Notes: generated from the letters alone by a model not told the origin. Counted from the stretch's first letter, positions 46,869-57,676 are shown. The stretch: 64,000 bases of DNA from Flavobacterium paronense (GCF_030409795.1 NZ_JAUFQN010000019.1:558001-622000), one strand, 5' to 3'. Translations and numbers: made by a program.

Positions 46869-46926
46869 TTTTGTTACAATTACCTTTTAACAATACTACG
46901 AAAAAACTTTTTAACTTGATTATTTA
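46869..46926. repeat. 58-bp direct repeat, copy 2 (upstream of metallo-beta-lactamase)
   Basis: Second copy, 11 bp beyond the lactamase start codon. With 46023-46080 it brackets the whole gene. Confidence 0.9.
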
Positions 46927-47008
46927 ATCGGGTAGGCGTACTTCTATTATTTAAAAACTACTTAAATAACTTCTGATGCTTTTTGTTTGATTTTATTCCA
47001 AATTTGAG

Positions 47009-47206
47009 TTTTTATTTTCAATCCAGAATGCTACTTTTGCACATGCAACACAACGTACTAATTTTAGATTTCGGTTCGCAATACACACAACTTATTGCGA
47101 GAAGGGCCCGCGAATTAAATATATTCTGCGAAATCTTCCCTTACAACCATTTTCCAACTGATTTATCTCCTTACAAAGCAGTCATCCTTGGCGGAAGCCC
47201 TTATTC
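47009..47206 (+). repeat. 198-bp direct repeat of the guaA promoter and 5' end, copy 1
   Basis: Differs from 47698-47895 by two substitutions (47107 C for T and one in the AAATCTTCCC segment). It contains the promoter core (47032-47039), start codon and 55 codons. Confidence 0.93.
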
Positions 47207-47225
47207 CGATGGCGCGGATTTATAA
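47043..47225 (+). pseudogene. Truncated guaA 5' copy
   Basis: Starts [16 protein letters not shown] as in guaA, matches its first 55 residues with one change (V22 to A), then passes into five foreign codons (DGADL) and a stop. It has no catalytic cysteine, so it cannot be functional as an amidotransferase. It keeps its own promoter core, so a short transcript and peptide may still be made. Confidence 0.9.
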
Positions 47226-47337
47226 TCCGTGCCCATAAGTAACACTTATTCAAATCTACTAAAAAAAGGAATATCGTTTAAATGTGATTTATGGTTTAGC
47301 CACTATGTATGCACTGATTATAAATCCGCGCCATCGG
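47206..47337. mobile_element. 132-bp inverted-repeat element at the guaA break point
   Basis: Perfect 22-base terminal arms (47206-47227 and 47316-47337, beginning CCGATGGCGCGG), extended by four more pairs after one mismatch. The interior (47233-47310) has no gene. It begins exactly where the truncated guaA copy stops matching guaA. It looks like a small MITE-like element; no transposase is in reach and no target-site duplication was identified. Confidence 0.7.
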
Positions 47338-47731
47338 GATACATTTCTAGGCTTTATTTCTTATCCTTTTCTATATCGGTTCGATACTGGTTCGATAAAG
47401 GGTCCATTTTGCCAAAGCGCTACCGAACGAATATCGAACATGTATAGAACAAACTACGAATAATTATCGAACAAAGGGACAGTAAAGGACAAAACCGGAC
47501 ATTATCGGACATGCCAATGTTACAAAGAGGAACTTGTATTTCCTTTACAAGCATGTTGAAATTAAAATAGCATATAATATAGAACATAGAACTGACAACC
47601 GATAACAGACAACTTTTTTCGTTAGCAATTCAATTTTCTTGTTTTTTACTTAATGGCAAGTAGAAATAAAATACATTTCTACAATTTGTAATTTCAATTT
47701 TTATTTTCAATCCAGAATGCTACTTTTGCAC
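47226..47731. other. 506-bp spacer between the guaA fragment and guaA
   Basis: Right part of the 132-bp inverted-repeat element, then 47338-47697 with clustered short motifs: GTTCGATA twice (near 47380-47396), TATCGAAC twice and TATCGGAC once, and five GGAC within 47477-47512. The last 34 bp belong to the second 198-bp repeat. No gene or tRNA is supported. Confidence 0.55.
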
Positions 47732-47895
47732 ATGCAACACAACGTACTAATTTTAGATTTCGGTTCGCAATACACACAACTTATTGCGAGAAGGGTCCGC
47801 GAATTAAATATATTCTGCGAAATCTTTCCTTACAACCATTTTCCAACTGATTTATCTCCTTACAAAGCAGTCATCCTTGGCGGAAGCCCTTATTC
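47698..47895 (+). repeat. 198-bp direct repeat of the guaA promoter and 5' end, copy 2
   Basis: Counterpart of 47009-47206 at an offset of 689 bp; this copy continues into the intact gene. Confidence 0.93.
47721..47728 (+). promoter_or_regulatory. guaA promoter core, leaderless arrangement
   Basis: TACTTTTG ends three bases before ATG 47732. Initiation a few bases downstream puts the mRNA 5' end at the start codon. An ATG at 47717 lies upstream of this element and cannot be the start if this promoter is used. Confidence 0.65.
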
Positions 47896-49261
47896 TGTTC
47901 GCTCAGATGATGCTTTGCAAATCGATTTATCCAATATTCGAGGCAAACTGCCAATACTGGCCGTATGTTATGGTGCTCAGTATTTAGCGCACTTTTCAGG
48001 CGGAGAAGTAGCAGCTTCTAATATCAGAGAATACGGAAGAGCCAATTTGTCCTATATCAATGAGGGCGAGCCTTTTTTCGATAATGTAAATGTCAATTCA
48101 CAAGTTTGGATGAGCCACAGCGATACCATCAAACATTTACCAACCAATGGTGTCAAACTAGCCAGTACCAAAGATGTAGAAAACGCTGCTTACAAAATAG
48201 AAGGCGAACAAACGTATGCCATTCAGTTTCATCCTGAGGTTTATCATTCAACAGACGGAAAACAAATCCTTGAGAACTTTTTGGTAAAGATTGCGCATGT
48301 TCCCCAAAACTTTACACCCAACGCTTTCGTAGAAGACTGCATCAAGGAATTGCAGGAAAAAGTAAAAGACGATAAAGTCGTTCTCGGACTATCAGGTGGA
48401 GTAGATTCAACGGTAGCTGCGGTTTTATTGCACAAAGCTATCGGCAAAAACCTCTATTGTATTTTCGTAAATAATGGTTTGCTTCGAAAAAATGAATTTG
48501 AAAATGTGCTGCACCAATACAAAGACATGGGTCTAAACGTAAAAGGTGTGGACGCTACAGCAAGATTCATGAATGCATTAGAAGGTGTCGAAGATCCTGA
48601 AACCAAGCGAAAAGCTATTGGTAATGCTTTTATCGAAGTCTTTGATGAAGAAGCACACCGCATAGAAGATGTAAAATGGTTGGCTCAAGGAACGATTTAT
48701 CCGGATGTTATCGAATCAGTCTCTGTTAAAGGTCCATCAGCAACCATAAAATCACATCACAATGTGGGCGGTTTACCCGATTATATGAAGCTACAAATAG
48801 TGGAGCCTTTACGAATGTTATTCAAAGACGAAGTACGTAGAGTAGGCAGAACATTGGGCATCGACCCGGAGCTTTTAGGCAGACATCCATTCCCGGGACC
48901 AGGATTATCCATCCGAATTTTGGGAGCTATCACCCCCGAAAAAGTTAGAATCCTGCAAGATGTTGATGCCGTTTTCATAAACGGATTAAAAGAACACGGA
49001 TTGTATGATAAAGTGTGGCAAGCCGGAGCCATCTTACTGCCTGTAAATAGTGTTGGTGTCATGGGTGACGAACGTACCTATGAAAAGGTAGTAGCTCTCC
49101 GTGCCGTAGAATCAACCGACGGAATGACAGCAGATTGGGTACATTTACCCTATGATTTTTTGATGAAAATTTCTAACGAAATTATCAATAAAGTTAAGGG
49201 TGTCAATAGAGTGGTATATGATATTAGCTCCAAACCACCAGCAACAATCGAATGGGAATAG
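47732..49261 (+). CDS. guaA: GMP synthase (glutamine-hydrolysing)
   Basis: 509 residues. Amidotransferase domain with nucleophile C79 ([11 protein letters not shown]) and H167/E169 (FHPEV); ATP-pyrophosphatase domain with the PP-loop SGGVDS (221-226); C-terminal dimerisation domain ending in [15 protein letters not shown]. Converts XMP to GMP. Start chosen at ATG 47732 from homology ([16 protein letters not shown]) and the promoter position. Its promoter and first 55 codons are duplicated at 47009-47206. Confidence 0.98.
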   Translation: MQHNVLILDFGSQYTQLIARRVRELNIFCEIFPYNHFPTDLSPYKAVILGGSPYSVRSDDALQIDLSNIRGKLPILAVCYGAQYLAHFSGGEVAASNIREYGRANLSYINEGEPFFDNVNVNSQVWMSHSDTIKHLPTNGVKLASTKDVENAAYKIEGEQTYAIQFHPEVYHSTDGKQILENFLVKIAHVPQNFTPNAFVEDCIKELQEKVKDDKVVLGLSGGVDSTVAAVLLHKAIGKNLYCIFVNNGLLRKNEFENVLHQYKDMGLNVKGVDATARFMNALEGVEDPETKRKAIGNAFIEVFDEEAHRIEDVKWLAQGTIYPDVIESVSVKGPSATIKSHHNVGGLPDYMKLQIVEPLRMLFKDEVRRVGRTLGIDPELLGRHPFPGPGLSIRILGAITPEKVRILQDVDAVFINGLKEHGLYDKVWQAGAILLPVNSVGVMGDERTYEKVVALRAVESTDGMTADWVHLPYDFLMKISNEIINKVKGVNRVVYDISSKPPATIEWE

Positions 49262-49357
49262 TTTTTGTTAACACAAAAAAGTTAATGAAAAAAATAACAA
49301 TTTATATTGAATTTAAAAAGTTTTGTTAACTTTAGACGTTAAATAAACAGTAAGTAA

Positions 49358-51418
49358 ATGAAAAACCGTATTCTTTTTTCAATAGTTCTAACCGTATTTT
49401 CTTTTGTATTTACAGTTGCTGCAAAGCAAGAAAAATATACAAAACACACTGTTAGTAAAGGGGAAACTATCAATATAATAGCTCAAAAATATAAGGTTAC
49501 TCCTTATGATATTTATAGTTTAAATCCGGATTCTCAAAACGGAATTCAATTGAATAGTGTCTTATTAATTCCGGCTACAAATTCGGTAGTGGTGTTGAAT
49601 TCTTCTCAAAATGATTCACAAAGCAAAAATCCGAACACACATTTGGTACAGCCAAAAGAAACATTATACAGCATTTCAAAACAATATGGAGTTACTATTG
49701 ATGCTATAAAAGCAGCCAATGGAGATTTACTTAATAACGGTTTGAAGATAGGGCAGAACATTAAAATCCCTTCTGGTAACGGACAAGCTGTTGCTGCTCC
49801 TAAACCGGCAGAACCTGCAAAAGTAGCTGCTCCTGTAGTTACAAAACCAGTTGTTAAACCAACTGCAAAGATTGAAACGCCAAAGGTTGAAACGCCTAAA
49901 GGGGAAACTACCTATCATATTATCGAACCAAAAGAAACGAAATACGGGATTTCTAAAAAATACGGAATGACCATTCCCGAATTAGAACGCTTAAATCCTC
50001 AAATTGTTTCTGAATTTCCAATTGGTTTTAAATTAGTTGTTTCCGGAAATGCGGTTAATCAAACGGCTGTTGAAACAACAAAGCCAGCAGCAGACGTTGT
50101 AAAACCTACTGTTGAAACAGCAGCACCAACAGCATCAAGTACCAAAAAATATTTAGAAGAATATGTGGTTAAACCAAAAGAAACCATCGCAAGCATTGCC
50201 AATGATTATGGAATGTCTGAACAAGAATTGATTTCTCTTAACCCTGAATTGAAAAGAGGAATTAAATTAGGAATGATACTCCGGGTGCCCAAAGGACAGC
50301 GCAAAGAACCCGTCAAAAAGGAACAGGGAAATTTACTTAAAACAATAAACACTAATGCGAGGAAACAACTCGCATTACTTTTGCCGTTTAATATCTCAAA
50401 AATAGAAAGTGATACGGTAAATTCTACGCAAGCCAGATTGAAAAAAGATAAATTTTTGAATCTGACTTTAGATTTTTATTCAGGTGCTTTAATGGCGATT
50501 GACTCGGCCAAAGTTTTAGGGATGAATGTCGATATTAAAATATTAGATTCTCAGGAAACTAAAAATTCTTCTAATGTAGCGGCTTTGGTACAACAAAATA
50601 ACCTTCAGACTATGGATGCTATCGTTGGTCCATTTTACCAATCGAATGTCGAAAAATTGGCAGAACTGATTGAACCTACAAAGACTCCGGTTATTTCACC
50701 ATTGTCGAAAGAAGTTGGGAAAAAATATGCTAATTTATACCAATCTATGCCTTCAGCAGAGTTTTTACGCAGCGCTATTTTTGATTTTATAAAAGCTAAA
50801 AACGGCAATATTATAGCTGTAGTTGATACTAAAAAAGGAAGTGTAAAGCAATACATTCAGGAAATGCAACCCAATGTTAGAATAGCCGGTTTGAGTGAAA
50901 AAGGAGCCTTCGTTGCCGATAGTTTAAAAGTCTTATTTCAAAAAGACAAACTCAATTATGTGGTTTTAGCTTCTGAAAGTACCGGAATGATTTTGGCCAC
51001 TACGAATGCTATGTTAGCGGCACAAAAGGAGTATCAGGTGCAATTGGTTATATTAGAACAAAACGACACTTTTGATTTTGAGGAAATATCATTGACCAGA
51101 TTAACCAAATTGAAGCTTTTATATCCATCGCTTTCAAGACCAAACGAAACCAATGAAGCGAACCAATTTGATGCTAAATACAAGAAACTAAATAAGATTT
51201 TACCCAATCAATATGCCATTCGTGGCTTTGATGTAACGTTTGATACTTTACTTCGCTTATCGCAGGACAAAACTTTTGAAGAAACAGTTCAATCATCGCC
51301 ATCAGAACAAATTGAAAACAAATTTGATTATGCTCAAAATACAACTTATGGGTATTCCAATAATGGAATTTACATATTGTATTACGACACCGATTTAACC
51401 ATAAAAGAAGCATTATAA
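49358..51418 (+). CDS. LysM-repeat protein with periplasmic-binding-like domain
   Basis: 686 residues. Signal peptide (to about VAAKQ). Four LysM repeats: near residues 25-70 (HTVSKGETINIIAQKYKVT), 90-135 (HLVQPKETLYSISKQYGVT), 185-230 (YHIIEPKETKYGISKKYGMT) and 265-310 (YVVKPKETIASIANDYGMS), separated by Pro/Thr/Ala/Lys linkers. From about 340 a type 1 periplasmic-binding fold follows (LLLPFNISKIES, LDFYSGALMAIDSAKVLGM, AIVGPFYQSNVEKLAELI). LysM binds peptidoglycan; the second half resembles amino-acid/LppC-type binding proteins, so a cell-wall sensor or synthase regulator is plausible. The stop overlaps the next ATG. Confidence 0.88.
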   Translation: MKNRILFSIVLTVFSFVFTVAAKQEKYTKHTVSKGETINIIAQKYKVTPYDIYSLNPDSQNGIQLNSVLLIPATNSVVVLNSSQNDSQSKNPNTHLVQPKETLYSISKQYGVTIDAIKAANGDLLNNGLKIGQNIKIPSGNGQAVAAPKPAEPAKVAAPVVTKPVVKPTAKIETPKVETPKGETTYHIIEPKETKYGISKKYGMTIPELERLNPQIVSEFPIGFKLVVSGNAVNQTAVETTKPAADVVKPTVETAAPTASSTKKYLEEYVVKPKETIASIANDYGMSEQELISLNPELKRGIKLGMILRVPKGQRKEPVKKEQGNLLKTINTNARKQLALLLPFNISKIESDTVNSTQARLKKDKFLNLTLDFYSGALMAIDSAKVLGMNVDIKILDSQETKNSSNVAALVQQNNLQTMDAIVGPFYQSNVEKLAELIEPTKTPVISPLSKEVGKKYANLYQSMPSAEFLRSAIFDFIKAKNGNIIAVVDTKKGSVKQYIQEMQPNVRIAGLSEKGAFVADSLKVLFQKDKLNYVVLASESTGMILATTNAMLAAQKEYQVQLVILEQNDTFDFEEISLTRLTKLKLLYPSLSRPNETNEANQFDAKYKKLNKILPNQYAIRGFDVTFDTLLRLSQDKTFEETVQSSPSEQIENKFDYAQNTTYGYSNNGIYILYYDTDLTIKEAL

Positions 51419-51822
51419 TGGCCACATCAATCATTAGATATTTAGGGGAATTAAGAACATCATGCATGCACATGCAATCCGGTACAGAAATTCTAACCGA
51501 TGCACCAACAGATAATCACGGAAAAGGAGAAGCTTTTTCTCCAACAGATTTAGTGGCAACATCATTAGGAAGTTGCATGATATCAATCATGGCCATAAAA
51601 TCAAAAGATTTGGACATAGAATTAAAAGGTTCTACAGCAGAAGTTATCAAAATTATGCAAGCCGAACCTCGTAAAATAGCCCGAATAGAAGTGATATTAA
51701 ATATGGCAGTAGCCACTTCTGATAAAAACAAAATAATACTTGAAAGAAGCGCCATGACATGCCCTGTTTTTTTAAGTTTGCACCCGGATATCGAAAAGGT
51801 CATTACTTTTAATTGGAAGTAA
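51418..51822 (+). CDS. OsmC/Ohr-family protein
   Basis: 134 residues. The OsmC family contains thiol peroxidases that reduce organic hydroperoxides. The two redox cysteines are visible in LGSCMISIMAI and MTCPVFLSLHP; GKGEAFSPTDLVATSLGSC is the family motif. Its start overlaps the LysM gene stop (TAATG), implying translational coupling. Confidence 0.92.
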   Translation: MATSIIRYLGELRTSCMHMQSGTEILTDAPTDNHGKGEAFSPTDLVATSLGSCMISIMAIKSKDLDIELKGSTAEVIKIMQAEPRKIARIEVILNMAVATSDKNKIILERSAMTCPVFLSLHPDIEKVITFNWK

Positions 51823-51851
51823 ACCTTAGCGTTCTTTGCGTTTAAATATAA

Positions 51852-52088
51852 ATGAATCCACAACAGCAACTTCTCATCAAACTGGCTCATACCAAAATGC
51901 CTTTCGGTAAATATGAAGGGTATTATCTAATCGATTTGCCTGAGTATTATGTGGTTTGGTATAGTAATAAAGGTTTCCCAAAAGGACAACTCGGCGAGCA
52001 ACTGCAACTCGTTTACGAACTTAAATTAAACGGTTTGGAAGAATTGGTTCGGAATATAAAAAAACAATATCCAAAAGGAGATTATTAG
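51852..52088 (+). CDS. DUF3820-type small protein
   Basis: 78 residues: LAHTKMPFGKYEGYYLIDLP then EYYVVWYSNKGFPKGQLGEQ match the family of small 'putative quorum-sensing-regulated' proteins with an MPFGKYKG core. Function unknown. Thirty bases after osmC, so probably in the same operon. Confidence 0.85.
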   Translation: MNPQQQLLIKLAHTKMPFGKYEGYYLIDLPEYYVVWYSNKGFPKGQLGEQLQLVYELKLNGLEELVRNIKKQYPKGDY

Positions 52089-52103
52089 GTTGTTAGACTT
52101 TTA

Positions 52104-53843
<1,740 letters not shown>

Positions 53844-53870
53844 AGGAACTGAAAGAGGTTCATCAGTACT

Positions 53871-55772
53871 ATGGAAGAAAAGAAATTTGATTTTAATACA
53901 ATTATTGGTTTTGGATTGATATTCGTCATCATTATATGGATGATGTATAACGGACAAGATACGGCTAAAAAGGAACAACTTGAAAAGGCAAAAGCCACAA
54001 AAGACAGCATTCAAAAAGCAAAACAAGTAGCGCCAATTAAAGTGGCGCAAGCTGTTGCATTAGATTCAACGGTTACGGATTCAGCCAAAATTAAACAACT
54101 GCAAGGAACATTAGGAAGCTTTGCTTATTCTTCAACGTTGCCTTCTGCTAAAGAAAATTTCACTACTCTTGAAAATGAATTTGTAAGCCTAAAAATCGCT
54201 AACAAAGGGGGATATGTAGTAGAAGCTATTTTGAAAAAGTTTGAAAAATTCAAAAAGAATTCAGGACAACTTGTAGCGTTGATAAAAGAGAATAATGCGA
54301 GTTTCAATCTTCAACTGCAGACTAAAGACAACCGGGTTTTAAATACAAAAGAGTTGTTTTTTGAACCAACTCTAACGAAAGTAGGAGACAGCCAAATCCT
54401 TTCGATGAAGTTAAAAGCAGGAGCAAATGAGTATTTGGAATACAAATATGTTTTGGCTTCAAATAAGTATTTAGTTGATTTTGATATTCGTTCACAAGGA
54501 TTAAGCACTGTGTTAAATACATCAAAACCAATTGATTTAGAATGGGATTTAAAAACTTTCCGCAACGAGAAAAGCATTGTCTATGAAAATCGTTTTGCCG
54601 ATATTCGATATGAATATGAAGACGGAAAAAACAATAATGTTGGTCTGGGAAAAGATGCTGAAGAAACACCGGAAAAGGTTTCTTATATTGCTTATAAACA
54701 ACACTTTTTCTCAACTATTCTTTTAACTAAAACACCATTTGCAACTTCTAAATTGCATTCGAATAATTTAGTTAAAGACGAAAAAGTCGATACCATTTTT
54801 ACGAAACAATTCAAAACTAATGTTCCGTTAGCCTTCAATAATAATGAGCTTGATTATAAAATGAATTGGTATTTTGGACCAACAGATTATAATACATTAA
54901 AAAGTTACGACAAAAATCTTGAGAAAATTGTTCCATTAGGGTGGGGGATTTTTGGATGGATAAACAAATTTATTTTCATCCCATTATTTGGATTTTTAAG
55001 TTCATTTATGGGGTTAGGAATTGCGATTATTATCTTTACTGTTTTGATTAAAATTGCCATGTCGCCTATCACTTTTAAATCATTCTTATCTCAAGCCAAG
55101 ATGAAAGTATTGCGCCCTGAGATTATGGAAATTGGAGAAAAATTTAAAAAGGATCCAATGAAAAAGCAACAGGAAACTATGAAACTTTACAACAAGGCTG
55201 GAGTAAATCCAATGGCGGGTTGTATTCCGGCGTTGATACAAATTCCGTTTATGTATGCCTCGTTTCAGTTTTTCCCATCAGCATTCGAATTGAGACAAAA
55301 AGGATTCCTGTGGGCGGACGATTTATCATCATTTGACCAAATATTTAAATTGCCATTTAATATTCCGTTGTACGGAGATCACGTGAGTTTGTTCCCGATT
55401 TTGGCTGCAATTGCGATTTTCTTTTACATGAAAATGACTTCAGGCGATCAGGCAATGGCACAACCACAACAAGATGGAATGCCCGATATGGCTAAAATTA
55501 TGAAAATCATGATTTATGTATCTCCGGTAATGATGTTGATTTTCTTCAATAGTTATGGTTCCGGATTGAGTTTGTATAACTTTATTTCCAATTTAATTAC
55601 TATCGGAATTATGTTGGTTATCAAAAGATACTTTATCAATAGCGAGAAGATTCACGCTCAAATTCAGGAGAATAAAACTAAGCCAAAAACGGAAAGTAAG
55701 TTCCAAAAGAAAATGAGAGAAATGATGGAACAAGCTGAAGCCCAAAAGCAATTGCAAAACAAAAAGAAATAA
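53871..55772 (+). CDS. yidC: Membrane protein insertase YidC
   Basis: 633 residues. N-terminal transmembrane anchor (FNTIIGFGLIFVIIIWMMY), large periplasmic beta-sandwich domain (about 60-360) typical of Gram-negative YidC, then the conserved five-helix core with FIPLFGFLSSFMGLGIAIII, the cytoplasmic KPxxF-like coiled region (LRPEIMEIGEKFKKDPMKKQ) and PFMYASFQFFPSAFELRQ. A basic C-terminal tail (KPKTESKFQKKMREMMEQ) is suited to ribosome contact. Partner of SecYEG in inner-membrane insertion. Confidence 0.97.
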   Translation: MEEKKFDFNTIIGFGLIFVIIIWMMYNGQDTAKKEQLEKAKATKDSIQKAKQVAPIKVAQAVALDSTVTDSAKIKQLQGTLGSFAYSSTLPSAKENFTTLENEFVSLKIANKGGYVVEAILKKFEKFKKNSGQLVALIKENNASFNLQLQTKDNRVLNTKELFFEPTLTKVGDSQILSMKLKAGANEYLEYKYVLASNKYLVDFDIRSQGLSTVLNTSKPIDLEWDLKTFRNEKSIVYENRFADIRYEYEDGKNNNVGLGKDAEETPEKVSYIAYKQHFFSTILLTKTPFATSKLHSNNLVKDEKVDTIFTKQFKTNVPLAFNNNELDYKMNWYFGPTDYNTLKSYDKNLEKIVPLGWGIFGWINKFIFIPLFGFLSSFMGLGIAIIIFTVLIKIAMSPITFKSFLSQAKMKVLRPEIMEIGEKFKKDPMKKQQETMKLYNKAGVNPMAGCIPALIQIPFMYASFQFFPSAFELRQKGFLWADDLSSFDQIFKLPFNIPLYGDHVSLFPILAAIAIFFYMKMTSGDQAMAQPQQDGMPDMAKIMKIMIYVSPVMMLIFFNSYGSGLSLYNFISNLITIGIMLVIKRYFINSEKIHAQIQENKTKPKTESKFQKKMREMMEQAEAQKQLQNKKK

Positions 55773-55792
55773 TATTTCAGTAATACATTTTC

Positions 55793-55830
55793 AAAACTCT
55801 GTTTAAAAACATATCTTTAAACAGAGTTTT
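55793..55830 (+). terminator. Rho-independent terminator after yidC
   Basis: Perfect 15-base arms (55793-55807 and 55816-55830) with an 8-base loop and T-rich end. It ends 15 bases before the proC start, so it could also act as an attenuator for proC. Confidence 0.88.
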
Positions 55831-55845
55831 TAATTTTATACAACT

Positions 55846-56646
55846 ATGAAAGTACTTATCATTGGTCACGGAAATATGGGTAAAACCTATGCCAATAGTT
55901 TTATCAGTTCCCGATTTATAAAACCGGAAGATATTTTTGTTTTGGTCAGAAATGCTGATTTTTCCAACATTGAAAGTGCCATTCCGAAAACTAATTTTTC
56001 AACAGTTGTTTCCGATAAAATTGGCGATTTTGACATTGTTATTTTAGCAGTAAAACCCCAAGATTTTGGAATTTTGGCACAATCCATAAAGCCTTATTTA
56101 AAAGATAGTCAGATTATATTTTCTGTTATGGCAGGAATAACTTTAGCCAAACTTTCTTCACAACTTTCATGCTCAAAAATTGTTCGATCAATGCCAAACA
56201 TTCCAACACAAATCGGAATGGGAATGACGGTTTTTACTGCATCAGCAAGTGTTGATAGAAAAGAGCTGTTTATTATTCAAAACTTAATCAACACTACAGG
56301 GAAATCAGTTTATGTTGAAAATGAAAAACTGATTGATGCTGCAACTGCAATTTCAGGAAGCGGTCCTGCTTACGTTTTTTATTTTATGCAATCGATGATA
56401 AAAGCAGCAGTCGATTTAGGGTTTAATGAATCAGAAGCTGAGTTGTTAGTCAACCAAACCTTTATGGGTTCAGTTGCTATTCAAAACAGTTATTCGTTAT
56501 CTAATGAAGAATGGATTGCCAAAGTTGCCTCCAAAGGAGGAACAACAGAAAGTGCCTTGAAAGTTTTTGAAAAGGGGAATTTAGAGCAAACTATTGTTGA
56601 TGCAGTAAAAGCAGCCAATGATAGAGCTTTAGAATTAGGGTCATAA
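55846..56646 (+). CDS. proC: Pyrroline-5-carboxylate reductase
   Basis: 266 residues. Last step of proline synthesis. NAD(P)-binding start VLIIGHGNMGKTYANSF, VILAVKPQDF, SIMAGITLAKL-like VMAGITL, RSMPNIPTQIGMG and the C-terminal dimer domain with ISGSGPAYVFYFMQSMI and VASKGGTTESAL. Complete. A decayed copy of its last 15 codons lies at 57962-58005, next to a second fasciclin gene. Confidence 0.97.
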   Translation: MKVLIIGHGNMGKTYANSFISSRFIKPEDIFVLVRNADFSNIESAIPKTNFSTVVSDKIGDFDIVILAVKPQDFGILAQSIKPYLKDSQIIFSVMAGITLAKLSSQLSCSKIVRSMPNIPTQIGMGMTVFTASASVDRKELFIIQNLINTTGKSVYVENEKLIDAATAISGSGPAYVFYFMQSMIKAAVDLGFNESEAELLVNQTFMGSVAIQNSYSLSNEEWIAKVASKGGTTESALKVFEKGNLEQTIVDAVKAANDRALELGS

Positions 56647-56648
56647 AA

Positions 56649-56676
56649 AAAGTGCAACTATTTCTAGTTGCACTTT
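56649..56676. terminator. Bidirectional terminator between proC and the first fasciclin gene
   Basis: Perfect 12-base arms (56649-56660 and 56665-56676) with loop TTTC, A-rich on the left and T-rich on the right, between convergent genes. Confidence 0.9.
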
Positions 56677-56699
56677 CTCTTCTTCATAGCATTTTCGAA

Positions 56700-57644
56700 T
56701 TAGTTTAGATTTGGCAATAAAACTTTATCAATTGCGTGTACAATTCCGTTAGAACATTGTACATCAGTAAGGATTATATTTTTATTCACAGTAGAGCCTG
56801 CATCATCAATGGAAGTACCAGTTATACTAAATGTTTGTCCTTGTAAAGTTGTTATATTTCCAGCAGGAATAGCATTGGAACGAACATTCACACCACCAAC
56901 TACATGATACAATAAAACAGCGGTTTTGTTAGTAGAATCTAAACTACCATATAGAGCTAAAGTAGCAGTATCGAAAGCAGTATTAATAGGAGCAAATACC
57001 GTAAATGGCGAACCTTCTGTGCCATCAAGAGTTGGAACTAAACCTTGAGCAACTAATAAACTTGTTAATGTGCTAAAATTAGGATTCGCAATTGCGTGGT
57101 TTTTAATAGTTGGAATAGCTATAACATTACCTACAACATGAATTACACCATTACTAGCATCTAGATCTGCGGTTGTTACTGTTGTCCCGCCATTTGATGA
57201 ACCTCCATTTATTGTAACTGTATTTCCAGATTTTTGTACAAACATACTTATTGTTGGGGCATTCGTAGCAGTACTAAAAGGAGATAAAGTTGAAACATAA
57301 GTTGATTCAGGTATAGCACTACTTTTAATTTCAGAGCCAATAACATGATTCAATAAAACTTTCTTCAGTACATCAACATCTACATTCTCAACTGTAACTG
57401 AAGGACCAAGAGTTGCGAAAAAATTTTGAAAAGCAGTATTGGTTGGTGCAAATACTGTAAATTGACCACTGCCGTCTAATGTAGCCGTTAGACCTGTTCT
57501 GTTTAAGGCAGTTACCAAAGTTGAAAAGTCTGAGTTTCCTGATGCAATGTCAACAATGGTTGGCTGACTGTCGCTATCGCTACTGCACGAGAATATTGTT
57601 AGCGATAAAAAAGCAATTCCGATAATTTTTGTTAATTTTTTCAT
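56700..57644 (-). CDS. Lipoprotein with two fasciclin (FAS1) domains
   Basis: 314 residues. Lipoprotein signal (MKKLTKIIGIAFLSLTIFSC, Cys20). Two FAS1 domains, about 32-175 and 178-314; each has an H1-like motif (FTVFAPTNTAFQNF and FTVFAPINTAFDTA) and an H2-like motif ending in NGVIHVV or NGIVHAIDKVLLP. FAS1 domains mediate adhesion. Promoter core at 57669. Convergent with proC; a shorter FAS1 paralogue lies 0.4 kb upstream. Confidence 0.93.
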   Translation of the reverse strand: MKKLTKIIGIAFLSLTIFSCSSDSDSQPTIVDIASGNSDFSTLVTALNRTGLTATLDGSGQFTVFAPTNTAFQNFFATLGPSVTVENVDVDVLKKVLLNHVIGSEIKSSAIPESTYVSTLSPFSTATNAPTISMFVQKSGNTVTINGGSSNGGTTVTTADLDASNGVIHVVGNVIAIPTIKNHAIANPNFSTLTSLLVAQGLVPTLDGTEGSPFTVFAPINTAFDTATLALYGSLDSTNKTAVLLYHVVGGVNVRSNAIPAGNITTLQGQTFSITGTSIDDAGSTVNKNIILTDVQCSNGIVHAIDKVLLPNLN

Positions 57645-57668
57645 AGTGTTTTTGTTTAATGTTTAATA

Positions 57669-57676
57669 CAAAGCTA
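57669..57676 (-). promoter_or_regulatory. Promoter core of the two-domain fasciclin gene
   Basis: TAGCTTTG on the minus strand, fits TAnnTTTG, 24 bp upstream of the start codon. Confidence 0.5.

Noticed and set aside
47374-47400. GGTTCGATAC resembling a tRNA T-arm
   Set aside because: The motif is repeated as GTTCGATA without a matching acceptor stem, D-arm or anticodon arm nearby, so it is treated as a short repeat and not a tRNA.
47229-47447. Open frame of 72 codons in the guaA spacer
   Set aside because: It lies across the inverted-repeat element, has no codon bias or homology and no promoter; a chance frame.
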